Of a stretch of 11,791 nt of DNA, positions 1 to 6,538 are shown piece after piece. Under the pieces are notes generated by a model. It was not told the origin of the DNA and made no database searches. It saw only the letters and a program-made list of their open reading frames with translations. Each line of letters begins with the position of its first letter. Positions within the stretch are counted from its first letter, which is position 1. Origin of the DNA: Sinorhizobium sp. (lineage in GTDB: Bacteria > Pseudomonadota > Alphaproteobacteria > Rhizobiales > Rhizobiaceae); contig JAPSJG010000068.1 in the NCBI GenBank assembly GCA_031178305.1, positions 1 to 11,791 of the forward strand. Reading direction: 5' to 3'. The translations under genes were made by a program, and so were the position numbers.

Positions 1-27
1 CTACAGCACCGCGCGTCTTTCAGACGG
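1..27 (+). repeat. Partial copy of the two-palindrome intergenic repeat (left arm only)
   Basis: The first 26-27 bases match the left end of the complete repeat at 8067-8175 and the one at 836-939, with only a few changes (CTACAGCaCCGCGCGTCTT-TCAGACG). After that the similarity stops and the right arm is absent. The remnant still forms a small hairpin, CGTCT/AGACG at 14-26 with a 3-nt loop. It lies just past the 3' end of the minus-strand gene that stops at 52. It may be a decayed copy. The window edge prevents me from seeing anything further left. Confidence 0.55.
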
Positions 28-51
28 CGATGCCGCGACGATCCCAATAGC

Positions 52-414
52 TCACTTCTCCGTGCCGTCGGGCGAGACCTGCTGTGATTCGCCACCGGTT
101 CCGGTCTGCGCGGTCGGGTCCCTGTCGGCGGGGGCAGGGACAGCGGGTGTCGTCGCGCTAACGCTGCCGGTTTGCTCTTCCGAGGGAGGCGGCTGCACCT
201 GTTCCGTTTCCGCTGTGCGATCTATTTCTGTGCTTTCGCCCCAGATTTCGACCGCCCCCCACACGAGGAAAGCAAAGACCAGCCCGCCAAGCAGCACGGC
301 GAGGACGGCCGTACCATGCCGGCCCTGCTTTACCTCTTCGGCCGAGAATTCTTCTCTATCCGCCCCGTGTGTCGCGTCAACCGGGTCGCCACGTTCATCC
401 AGGTTCTTTGCCAT
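52..414 (-). CDS. Small single-pass membrane protein of unknown function
   Basis: A 120-residue protein with a charged N-terminal part (1-33), one strong hydrophobic segment (about 35-58, AVLAVLLGGLVFAFLVWG) and a low-complexity C-terminal tail (60-120) rich in Pro, Thr, Glu and Gln. By the positive-inside rule the Lys/Arg/His cluster just before the segment (K29, R32, H33) suggests a cytoplasmic N-terminus and a periplasmic, probably disordered tail. No catalytic motif is visible. The ATG at 414 is preceded by GGAG about 9 nt upstream, a usable ribosome binding site. The next gene upstream, a lipoprotein, is on the same strand about 84 nt away, so the two could be cotranscribed. I recognise the general type as a small conserved rhizobial membrane protein but cannot assign a function. 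Confidence 0.8.
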   Translation of the reverse strand: MAKNLDERGDPVDATHGADREEFSAEEVKQGRHGTAVLAVLLGGLVFAFLVWGAVEIWGESTEIDRTAETEQVQPPPSEEQTGSVSATTPAVPAPADRDPTAQTGTGGESQQVSPDGTEK

Positions 415-498
415 CGCTGCGTCTCCATTCGTTGCCTCAATGGAGAACGGTGAGGGGGTCGCAAGGTTCCGGCGAGGCGCGGCCGCAGCGTCTCGCGA

Positions 499-756
499 TC
501 AGTCGCCCAGGCTATCGACGACTGTACGTCGGATGAGCCTGTAGGTGTGGTCGGGCTGCACCTCGTAGGTCTCGTAGACGTATTTGCCCTGGTGCAGGAA
601 CCGGTTCTGTATCTTGGTGCCCGGTGCCGCCTGAGTCTTGCGGGAGGAGGCCGTCTCGCCATAGGTGAGGCTCCCGGGAAGCGGTTCGAGGTCAGGCGTG
701 GCGGTACATCCCGCCAGTACCGTGGCGCATAGTAGAATCAGGCGCATTGATTTCAT
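499..756 (-). CDS. Small lipoprotein of unknown function
   Basis: An 85-residue protein when started at the ATG at 756. It begins with a lipoprotein signal peptide: M-K-S-M-R, a hydrophobic core LILLCATVLAGC, and a lipobox L14-A15-G16-C17, so Cys17 should be lipidated and become the mature N-terminus. The residue after Cys is Thr, not Asp, so outer-membrane sorting is expected. The mature part is short (about 69 residues), basic and polar, with a Tyr-rich stretch (GKYVYETYEVQPDHTYRLIRR). An upstream in-frame start at 810 is possible, but it would bury the signal peptide behind 18 hydrophilic residues. The ATG at 756 has an AAGGA about 7 nt upstream, which decides the start. Function unknown. 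Confidence 0.82.
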   Translation of the reverse strand: MKSMRLILLCATVLAGCTATPDLEPLPGSLTYGETASSRKTQAAPGTKIQNRFLHQGKYVYETYEVQPDHTYRLIRRTVVDSLGD

Positions 757-835
757 CGCATATCCTTCGGTCTCTTGCTGACCTGTGCAACGGCTTTTAG
801 CCAACCTCATGCAAATGGGCTGAAATAACGTCGAC

Positions 836-939
836 TTACAGCGCCGCGCGTCTTATCAGACGCGCAAAGCTCGCTGTCACTTTAAATCGCTGCATGTCTT
901 TGTCCTTAAATCGAGGTCGATTAACGAGACATCCAGTAG
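836..939 (+). repeat. Two-palindrome intergenic repeat, RIME-like, decayed copy
   Basis: This 104-bp element aligns along nearly its whole length with the element at 8067-8175. Its first module runs from TTACAGCGCCGCGCGTCTTA to CGCTGT. The linker contains ACTTT and an AAATCGCTGCATGTCTT tract. The second module contains CCTTAAATCGAGGTCGATTA and ends GAGACATCCAGTAG. Several changes break the second palindrome (GAGG for GAGC, TTAACG for TTTAAGG), so it is an older copy. It sits between the lipoprotein gene and the 3' end of the deformylase-like gene. The size (about 105-110 bp) and two-palindrome design fit what I know of RIME, the Rhizobium-specific intergenic mosaic elements. The name is from memory and was not checked by search. 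Confidence 0.75.
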
Positions 940-958
940 CCGTGCTTTAGCGCAAGCT

Positions 959-1477
959 TCAGGCGCCGGATAGAGGGCGCACCGACGCGAGCGACTTTTC
1001 GAAGCGTTTCACCGCGCGTTCGCGCTTCACGTGCGATAGCCGCCGGGTCCAGAAGATGCCGTCGAGTTGGTCGATTTCATGCTGGAGGCAGACGGCCAGC
1101 AGACCGGCGGCTTCTTCCTCTCGCGTTTCGCCGGAGAGTGTCTGATACCGGACCCGCACGCTTACCGGTCGCTCCACCTCTTCCACGATGCCGGGCATCG
1201 AAACGCTGCCTTCGCCCTGGCGCGCCGTCTCCTCGGAGTGCCAGATAATCTCCGGATTGACAAAAGTGCGGGGACCGGCCTCGCGGTCGATCTCGATGAC
1301 CGTCACACGTCGGAGAATGCCGACGTGCGGCGCCGTGATCCCGATTCCGGGAGCGGCACGCATCGTATCGAGCAGATCGTCCGCAAGCTGCCGGAGATCT
1401 TCGTCGAACTGGCTGACCGTTTCCGTGGCCTTGTTCAGCAGCGGATTCGGGAATCGAATGATTGGTCGGATCGCCAT
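959..1477 (-). CDS. Peptide deformylase-like protein with a degenerate metal site
   Basis: A 172-residue protein with the peptide deformylase fold signature throughout (starts M-A-I-R-P-I-I-R-F-P, with FVNPEI at 72-77). All three catalytic motifs can be located and all are altered. Motif I is GIGITAPH (44-51), ending in His where the family has Gln. Motif II is EGSVSMPG (89-96), with Ser91 in place of the metal-binding Cys. Motif III is QHEIDQLDG (132-140), where HExxH has become HExxQ. Only His133 of the three metal ligands remains, with the general base Glu134. True deformylases remove the formyl group from nascent proteins using Fe2+ or another metal bound by Cys and two His. This protein probably cannot do so in the standard way and is best called deformylase-like (DEFL type). 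The start at 1477 gives the usual N-terminus; an in-frame start at 1567 would add 30 atypical residues. It is divergent from mgtE. Confidence 0.9.
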   Translation of the reverse strand: MAIRPIIRFPNPLLNKATETVSQFDEDLRQLADDLLDTMRAAPGIGITAPHVGILRRVTVIEIDREAGPRTFVNPEIIWHSEETARQGEGSVSMPGIVEEVERPVSVRVRYQTLSGETREEEAAGLLAVCLQHEIDQLDGIFWTRRLSHVKRERAVKRFEKSLASVRPLSGA

Positions 1478-1621
1478 ACGGCAGTTCTCTTTGTTGAAGC
1501 CGCCGTGCCTGTCCAAATACGCTTTGGCGGAGCCGCTGGCATGCCTCGCTTTTTCCACTGTTCCCATGCATTTGCAACAGCTTGGTTAAAACGTCCAGTC
1601 GTCGTCGTCTGCCTGTGGACC

Positions 1622-1651
1622 TTGGCGGTGGTTTGCGTTAGCAGGCTATAG
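1622..1651 (+). promoter_or_regulatory. Candidate sigma70-type promoter for mgtE
   Basis: TTGGCG (1622-1627) and CTATAG (1646-1651) are separated by 18 nt, close to the rhizobial housekeeping pattern (CTTGAC / CTATAT). Transcription would start near 1658 and give a leader of about 88 nt before the mgtE ATG. A strong inverted repeat (1650-1659 with 1665-1674, 10 pairs if two G-U pairs are allowed) overlaps the -10 box and the expected start site and could be an operator. This is a pattern match only. Confidence 0.45.
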
Positions 1652-1745
1652 CTTGGCCCGTGTTGGGCCGGGCTCAAAGCGGCGCACTGCCTTCGGGGCT
1701 GGCACGAGGGATCCCGACGGCGGCATTCTTTTCGAGGGCGGGTCC

Positions 1746-3167
1746 ATGAGCAATATTGGCGACGACGACCGCGGTTCCGATGAAAACGCCGCCTTTGAAC
1801 ATTCGGACATCTATGCCGAAGACGGCTCGGTACGTTCGGATTTCCTGATGCATGTCGGTGCCGCGATCGCCGATCGCGACACGATCTACCTGCGCCAGCA
1901 CGTCGCGGGTCTGCATGCGTCGGAACTGGGCGACCTTCTCGAGGCGATCCAGCAGGAGCAACGGCTTGCCCTCGTCTTGTTGCTCGGCAAAGAGTTCGAT
2001 CTCGCGGCACTGACCGAGGTCGATGAGGCGATCCGCCTCGATATCGTCGAGCACCTGTCCAACGAGCAGATCGCCGAGGCGATCGGCGAGATGGATTCAG
2101 ACGACGCGGTCTATATTCTCGAGGACCTCGACGAGGAGGATCAGGAAGAGATCCTCGCCAAGCTGCCTTTCACCGAACGCGTTCGCCTTCGCCGGTCGCT
2201 CGATTATCCGGAAAGCACCGCCGGCCGGCGCATGCAGACCGAGTTCGTCGCCGTCCCGCCTTTCTGGACCGTCGGCCAGACGATCGATTACATGCGTGAG
2301 GACGAGGATCTGCCCGACAGCTTCACGCAGATCTTCGTGATCGACCCGACGTTCAAGCTGCTCGGTGCCGTCGATCTCGACAAGGTGCTGCGCACCAAGC
2401 GTTCGGTGAAGATCGACGCGATCATGCGCGATACGAGTCATGCGATCCCGGCGGAGATGGATCAGGAGGAAGCCGCGCAGCTCTTCGAGCAATACGACCT
2501 TCTGTCCGCGGCGGTGGTGGACGACAATGGCAGGCTTGTCGGCGTGCTGACGATCGACGACGTGGTGGACGTGATCCAGGAAGAGGCCGAGGAGGACTTC
2601 CTGCGCATGAGCGGCGTCGGCGACGAAGAGCTGTCGGATACCGTCGCTGGGGCGTCTCGTTCACGCGTGCCGTGGCTATTCGTCAATTCGATGACGGCCT
2701 GCATCTCCGCCTCGGTGATCGGCCTGTTCGACGCCACGATCCAGCAGATCGTGGCGCTTGCCATCCTGATGCCGATTGTGGCCGGCATGGGCGGCAATGC
2801 GGGATCGCAAACCATGACGGTGACGGTGCGGGCGCTCGCGACCCGTGGCCTTGATATCCACAATGCGCCCAGGATCATCCGTCGCGAGGCGGGCGTCGGC
2901 CTCTTGAACGGCGTGATCTTCGGAACGTTCATCGGCGTCGTCGCCGGGCTCTGGTTCCAGGATGTTCATCTCGGCGGCATCATTGCGGCAGCAATGCTGA
3001 TCAACATGATGGCTGCGGCGCTCGCCGGCATTCTGATCCCGCTCTTGCTGGAAAGGTCCGGCGCCGACCCGGCCGTCTCCTCCGCCGTCTTCGTCACGGC
3101 TGTCACCGATATAACCGGTTTCTTCAGCTTCCTGGGTCTGGCGACATGGTGGTTTCACGTCACATGA
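1746..3167 (+). CDS. mgtE: Magnesium transporter MgtE
   Basis: A 473-residue protein with the complete MgtE layout. An acidic N-terminal helical domain (about 30-160) is followed by two CBS domains (about 165-290; the second contains DLLSAAVVDDNGRLVGVLTI) and five membrane segments (about 309-330, 332-352, 383-403, 410-433, 445-470). Family hallmarks are present: PIVAGMGGNAGSQTMTV (343-359) and the last-helix motif VTAVTDITGFFSFLGLA (450-466), whose Asp455 matches the conserved pore aspartate that binds Mg2+ in Thermus MgtE. In that family the N and CBS domains bind Mg2+ and close the pore when cytosolic Mg2+ is high, so the protein is a self-gated inner-membrane Mg2+ channel, normally a homodimer. 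The ATG at 1746 has GAGGGCGGG just upstream; an in-frame TTG at 1653 is less likely. Function is certain at family level, though related MgtE proteins may also pass other divalent ions. Confidence 0.96.
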   Translation: MSNIGDDDRGSDENAAFEHSDIYAEDGSVRSDFLMHVGAAIADRDTIYLRQHVAGLHASELGDLLEAIQQEQRLALVLLLGKEFDLAALTEVDEAIRLDIVEHLSNEQIAEAIGEMDSDDAVYILEDLDEEDQEEILAKLPFTERVRLRRSLDYPESTAGRRMQTEFVAVPPFWTVGQTIDYMREDEDLPDSFTQIFVIDPTFKLLGAVDLDKVLRTKRSVKIDAIMRDTSHAIPAEMDQEEAAQLFEQYDLLSAAVVDDNGRLVGVLTIDDVVDVIQEEAEEDFLRMSGVGDEELSDTVAGASRSRVPWLFVNSMTACISASVIGLFDATIQQIVALAILMPIVAGMGGNAGSQTMTVTVRALATRGLDIHNAPRIIRREAGVGLLNGVIFGTFIGVVAGLWFQDVHLGGIIAAAMLINMMAAALAGILIPLLLERSGADPAVSSAVFVTAVTDITGFFSFLGLATWWFHVT

Positions 3168-3177
3168 GTTCGGTTGT

Positions 3178-3206
3178 TTGACTTTTACGTCAAAGTCAAT
3201 GATAGT
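3178..3206 (+). promoter_or_regulatory. Promoter with overlapping palindromic operator for the MerR gene
   Basis: TTGACT (3178-3183) and GATAGT (3201-3206) are separated by 17 nt and form a plausible promoter. Exactly over the -35 box and spacer lies a 22-bp palindrome: arms TTGACTTT (3178-3185) and AAAGTCAA (3192-3199), with ACGT at the centre and one mismatched pair. MerR-family regulators typically bind palindromes placed between or over the -35 and -10 boxes. The ACGT centre with flanking TTGAC/GTCAA resembles sites I associate with LiuR-type MerR regulators of branched-chain amino acid and fatty acid breakdown. That resemblance is an inference. Most likely the downstream MerR protein controls its own gene here. 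Confidence 0.65.
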
Positions 3207-3235
3207 GTACGCGCGTGAATTGACGGAATGGCGGC

Positions 3236-3622
3236 GTGAATAAATACTATAGCATCACCGAGCTGACGCGGGAATTCGGCATCTCGACCCGGACGCTGCG
3301 CTTCTACGAAGACGAGGGGCTCATCCATCCGGAGCGCCGGGGCCGCACGCGTCTGTTTCGCCCGGCCGACCGGCGTCTGATCAAGGAAATTCTTCGCGGT
3401 CGGCGGATCGGCTTCACCATCGCCGAAATCCGCGAAATCATTCAGGTCTACAAGGACCCGCCGGGCGAGATCGGGCAATTGCAGCTCCTGATGAAGCGCA
3501 TCGAGGAAAAGCGCGAGGATCTTCGGCAGAAGCGTAAGGATATCGACGATACGCTTGCCGAACTCGACAATGTCGAGGAAGCCTGCCTGACGCGTCTGGC
3601 CGAGATCGGCGTCGGGACCTGA
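3236..3622 (+). CDS. MerR-family transcriptional regulator
   Basis: A 128-residue protein starting at a GTG. The N-terminal MerR winged helix-turn-helix is clear (about 4-72): YSITELTREFGISTRTLRFY, then EDEGLIHPERRGRTRLF and GFTIAEIREII. A long helix rich in Lys, Arg and Glu (about 80-115) is the usual antiparallel dimerisation coiled coil. The C-terminus is very short, with a single Cys117 and no CxC or other metal-binding loop, so it is not an obvious metal sensor like MerR, CueR or ZntR. It could respond to a small organic ligand or bind DNA without one. The gene is 68 nt after mgtE but has its own promoter-operator (3178-3206), which points to autoregulation. Its other targets cannot be told from this window, because the next gene is convergent. 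A LiuR-like role is possible but unproven. Confidence 0.88.
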   Translation: MNKYYSITELTREFGISTRTLRFYEDEGLIHPERRGRTRLFRPADRRLIKEILRGRRIGFTIAEIREIIQVYKDPPGEIGQLQLLMKRIEEKREDLRQKRKDIDDTLAELDNVEEACLTRLAEIGVGT

Positions 3623-3682
3623 CCTCTCCAAAAAGATTGCAGAGATGCACCTCCGAACGAGGGCCGTACGGCCATCGTGATG

Positions 3683-4156
3683 TCATAACCATCGCGTGGT
3701 GTGGCGGCAATAGCGCTCGAATTCGAAGCCGAAGCGGGATAGCAGGTGCCGCTCTTCGTTCCGGATCGCAAACAGCGTCGTAACGATGACGGTGACGATC
3801 GCCATGATGAAGAACCATGGGTTCAGCGTCATCAACCCGAGGCCAATCATGGCGAGCGTATAGCCGAGATAGATCGGATTGCGGGTGAAGCGAAAGGGTC
3901 CGCAGGTGACGAGGCAAGTGGCGCAACGATGCGGCAGAACCGCCGTATGCCGCTCGAGCAGCGTCTTGACGGCCCAGATGTCGAGGGAAATTGCCGCGAG
4001 GATCATCGCGCCGCCCAGGAGCCAGGGAGCCCAGCCATTTCCGTGTGCAACCGGAATCGGGTAGAGGCGGGCCAGGACCAGCGCCATCAGCACTGCCGCG
4101 CCGTAAACGAGCGGCGGCCACGGGAAACTCAGCGGCTTGGCACGATAGGCATTCAT
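3683..4156 (-). CDS. Isoprenylcysteine carboxyl methyltransferase-like membrane protein
   Basis: A 157-residue membrane protein with about four hydrophobic segments (13-31, 43-62, 95-111, 113-131). The C-terminal signature of the bacterial ICMT/PEMT-like methyltransferase family is clear: CGPFRFTRNPIYLGY (85-99), the S-adenosylmethionine-binding loop region, and NEERHLLSRFGFEFERYC (133-150), where the E-E pair and the FG...Y pattern are conserved. Members methylate lipids, isoprenoids or small thiols. The substrate cannot be read from sequence. The ATG follows the stop codon of the DUF1624 gene by 3 nt, so the two are almost surely one transcript and probably translationally coupled. Four Cys at 78, 81, 85 and 150 are noteworthy for such a small protein. 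Confidence 0.86.
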   Translation of the reverse strand: MNAYRAKPLSFPWPPLVYGAAVLMALVLARLYPIPVAHGNGWAPWLLGGAMILAAISLDIWAVKTLLERHTAVLPHRCATCLVTCGPFRFTRNPIYLGYTLAMIGLGLMTLNPWFFIMAIVTVIVTTLFAIRNEERHLLSRFGFEFERYCRHTTRWL

Positions 4157-4159
4157 GTC

Positions 4160-5170
4160 CTAGTCCCCTGATCTTGCTTCCATTGTGCACTGACTGGCGA
4201 TTCGCGCAATGCGTTCATCCGAATTCACGTCAATCTTACCCAGGTTTAAGTCCTCGAACAGGTTCTGCTCCTTGAGCCGGGCAAGCGTGCAGCCGCAAAA
4301 GCCGCCGCAGTCGATCGCGGGATCGTTGAGGCTGCAGGCTTGTTCGCAGTTCAGGCGATAGACCCCACTCGCATCCGGCGCGGGAGCAGGGACTGCGAGA
4401 GAGAAGGCGTAAACAAGTCCGAGAAGCACCGGTTGGTGAATGAGGTAAATGGCCAGACTGTGACGCCCGCCGAAGGCGAGGGGCCTTATCCACAGTTTGC
4501 GCCCGCTTTCGCCTCCGCCGTGGGATTGTTGTCGCGAACTGAGCAGCGGCTGCAGCAGCTTTGCCGTTCCGAGGCCCGCCAGGAATGGCGCGAGCCACGG
4601 GAGCAGCGGCACATAGTCGTTCGACCTTGGGATCGTTTCGGAGAGACCGACCCACCAGAGGAGCGGCATGTCGAAGAGCGGCGAACGCAGATAAAGCGGT
4701 GCGACGAGGGCGGCGCCTGCGGCGAGGAAGGAGGCGGCTGCGGGAAGCCGGAGGAACAGCAGCCCGACGAGGCTCGCCGCGGCGATCGCGTGGAGAATGC
4801 CGAAGAAGATGAAGGAGCCCGGGAAAGCGAACCACGTGGCGAAGCTGATGAGTGCCGCCGCACCGGCAATCCGGACAAAACGGCGCATGAAGGCTCGGGG
4901 ACGGAGCCCGGCCCCGTGGCCGAGCATGAGGCTATAGCCGGCGAGGAACAGGAAGCTGCTGGCGATCAGGCGCGCAAAGAGGCGCCAGCCGCCCGTACCT
5001 GCGGTGCCGGCCGCTACGTAGCCGAAGAACTCGAGATCCCAGACGAAATGGTAAATCGCCATTGCGACGAGCGCCAGACCGCGCAACGCATCCAGGAGCG
5101 CGATCCGCTTGAGCTTCACGGCACGCGGAGCCTTCGTCTCGTCGACCGTTATCGCGCGGCTATCGTCCAT
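4160..5170 (-). CDS. DUF1624 (heparan-alpha-glucosaminide N-acetyltransferase-like) membrane protein
   Basis: A 336-residue polytopic membrane protein. The N-terminus RIALLDALRGLALVAMAIYH (22-41) is the hallmark of the DUF1624/HGSNAT acyltransferase family (YeiB-like group), including His41, followed by VWDLEFFGY. About seven hydrophobic stretches cover 23-260, ending in GGRHSLAIYLIHQPVLLGLVY (235-255), the usual last signature. These proteins are thought to move an acyl group from the cytosol to a sugar or other acceptor across the membrane. After the last helix comes a soluble tail (about 262-336) with six Cys: 275, 279, 288, 292, 294 and 328 (C-x3-C-x8-C-x3-C-x-C). The start is uncertain: the ATG at 5170 has only a distant AGGA, and a GTG in the run PRAVKLKRI (residue 18) is another option. 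It is the first gene of a two-gene unit with the methyltransferase-like gene. Confidence 0.86.
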   Translation of the reverse strand: MDDSRAITVDETKAPRAVKLKRIALLDALRGLALVAMAIYHFVWDLEFFGYVAAGTAGTGGWRLFARLIASSFLFLAGYSLMLGHGAGLRPRAFMRRFVRIAGAAALISFATWFAFPGSFIFFGILHAIAAASLVGLLFLRLPAAASFLAAGAALVAPLYLRSPLFDMPLLWWVGLSETIPRSNDYVPLLPWLAPFLAGLGTAKLLQPLLSSRQQSHGGGESGRKLWIRPLAFGGRHSLAIYLIHQPVLLGLVYAFSLAVPAPAPDASGVYRLNCEQACSLNDPAIDCGGFCGCTLARLKEQNLFEDLNLGKIDVNSDERIARIASQCTMEARSGD

Positions 5171-5324
5171 GCTGGCGCCATCCTGTTCATAAGGCGGTAT
5201 TCGCCCTGACTATTGCATGTTCTCTCGAAAGTGAAACGGGATTGCGGGGGAGGATGCGCCATGCTTGACGGTCTCGGCTCCCGCGCGGGAACGTGTCCAT
5301 CATATCTCCGGTTATCGTGGAGGA

Positions 5325-6014
5325 CTATTGCCGGTCCGCCAGGAGGGCTGCGCGCGCCTCGGAAAAATACTGGCGGCGCGTCAGCACGAAAATCACGAAG
5401 CCGGTGAGCAGGATGAAGACATAGGGGCTGATGAACCAGCCGAGATAGCCGATCGATAGGAAGATCGCCCTGAGCCCGGCATTGAAATGTTTTGCTGCCA
5501 TGATGTTCATGCGGATCGCGCGCTCTGCGGCCTGTTCGGCCGCCCGGCGATCGCGCGACATGTCGGCCGTCATGGGAATGCCGCCCATCAGTATGGAGCA
5601 ATAATTGAACAGCCGATAGGACCAGCCGAACTTGAAGAAGGAATAGCCGAAAAGACAGGTAAGCCCGCCGACCTTCAGTTCGAAGCCAGCCCGCCCGCCG
5701 CGAAAGACCTGCGGCAGGTCATTGAAGATCATCTGAACCTGCTCGGTTGCGCCAAGCAGGGCGAAGCAGCCGCCAAGCGCGAAAATGGTCGTGGACGCAA
5801 AGAAGGCGGTGCCGGCCTGCAGGCCCGCCATGATCTGCGTATCGATCATCTTCAAGTCGCGGTTGAGCGAGTTGCGGATCCAGCGTGCCCTGTGCTCGTT
5901 CATCAGACGGGTCAGGCTGATGCGCTTGAAGCTTCGACGGCCGTCGCTTGCCCAAGTGAAGCCGCCCCAAAGCAGCACGAAGATCAAGAGTGCGATGTAA
6001 TCTTCCGTTGTCAT
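5325..6014 (-). CDS. DUF599 family membrane protein
   Basis: A 229-residue protein that fits DUF599 in length and sequence. The N-terminal segment (about 5-22) is followed by a conserved basic stretch with MNEHRARWIRNSLNRDLKMID (38-58). A second hydrophobic segment (64-88) is followed by a central amphipathic and hydrophobic part with GYSFFKFGWSYRLFNYCSI (123-141), then FNAGLRAIFLSIGYLGWF and a last segment (about 184-212). It is presumably an inner-membrane protein with about four membrane passes. The function of the family is not known. No nucleotide, metal or catalytic motif is evident. The gene is 154 nt upstream of the DUF1624 gene on the same strand, so cotranscription is possible but not shown. 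No strong Shine-Dalgarno sequence precedes the ATG. Confidence 0.85.
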   Translation of the reverse strand: MTTEDYIALLIFVLLWGGFTWASDGRRSFKRISLTRLMNEHRARWIRNSLNRDLKMIDTQIMAGLQAGTAFFASTTIFALGGCFALLGATEQVQMIFNDLPQVFRGGRAGFELKVGGLTCLFGYSFFKFGWSYRLFNYCSILMGGIPMTADMSRDRRAAEQAAERAIRMNIMAAKHFNAGLRAIFLSIGYLGWFISPYVFILLTGFVIFVLTRRQYFSEARAALLADRQ

Positions 6015-6296
6015 GCGCGTCTTTTCGCATGGTCCTTTGAAATTGCAAATCGGTTCGCCCGATGAGATTACGCCGAATGCTCAACCAGTGCGGCGAAACC
6101 GCGGCAAGGTTTGCTCCCCCGGGACTGCCGGTTTGCAGCACTTTTGGAGGGCTCCGCCGAACTGCGCCGCAAGAATCGGCGGACCGCGACATGCTTTTGC
6201 CACATTTCAGCATTGCGCGTTTACGATTTCTTCAGTATGGATGCCGCCACAAGCGAGCCCTTGCCGCTTGTCGATACTCAGCTATTCGGAGAAATC

Positions 6297-6398
6297 ATGG
6301 ACAGCACAATACAGAAGTCATGCTGGGGCGTAACCATTCGCGCCGTAGCAGGTTTCGCCGGCGTTCTCGTTCTTGCCTATCTTTTCGGTGGCTTCTGA
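6297..6398 (+). CDS. 33-residue single-pass membrane peptide
   Basis: A 33-codon gene. The peptide has a polar N-terminus (M-D-S-T-I-Q-K-S-C-W) and one hydrophobic segment of about 18 residues (IRAVAGFAGVLVLAYLFG). The ATG is preceded by CGGAGA at a spacing of about 6 nt, a good ribosome binding site, and the stop is followed 16 nt later by a convincing intrinsic terminator, so the unit looks like a real short transcript. An in-frame ATG at 6237 would give 53 residues but lacks a ribosome binding site, so I prefer 6297. Function unknown. Tiny proteins of this form often attach to larger membrane complexes or act in envelope stress, but nothing here shows which. It is on the same strand as sdaA but separated by the terminator. 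Confidence 0.6.
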   Translation: MDSTIQKSCWGVTIRAVAGFAGVLVLAYLFGGF

Positions 6399-6414
6399 AG
6401 ATTAGATGTCTCAC

Positions 6415-6445
6415 GCGATGGTGTCCGCAGACGGCATCGCTTTTT
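6415..6445 (+). terminator. Intrinsic terminator after the 33-residue peptide gene
   Basis: The stem GCGATG (6415-6420) pairs with CATCGC (6435-6440). Inside it, GTC (6423-6425) pairs with GAC (6430-6432) around a 4-nt CGCA loop, with a small 2x2 internal loop between the stems. It is followed directly by TTTTT (6441-6445). The layout is a standard Rho-independent terminator on the plus strand and separates the small gene from sdaA. Confidence 0.72.
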
Positions 6446-6538
6446 CCTTCATTCCGCTTGATTGTCCGTTGACGGCCTCCCTTCGGAGGCGATGTCGCAT
6501 GGATAAAATTCGATGTCGGTCGGGTGCCTGATGGGCCG

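Noticed and set aside
1067..1651. 194-residue open frame on the plus strand opposite the deformylase-like gene
   Set aside because: It is antisense to a gene with clear family motifs; the translation has no recognisable domain and is a by-product of GC-rich codon bias.
1658..1745. M-box type magnesium riboswitch in the mgtE leader
   Set aside because: The leader is too short (about 88 nt) and I cannot find the conserved M-box elements; the class is mainly known from Gram-positive bacteria.
3662..3673. GGCCGTACGGCC palindrome between the convergent MerR and methyltransferase-like genes as a terminator
   Set aside because: It has no room for a loop unless the stem is shortened, and neither side has a T-tract.
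4340..5209. 289-residue open frame on the plus strand opposite the DUF1624 gene
   Set aside because: The product is a charged, low-complexity run of Glu, Arg and Gly with no domain, as expected of the antisense of a membrane protein gene.
6475..6490. GCCTCC/GGAGGC hairpin before sdaA as a second terminator or riboswitch part
   Set aside because: No T-tract follows, it lies upstream of the presumed sdaA start of transcription, and no riboswitch core is seen.
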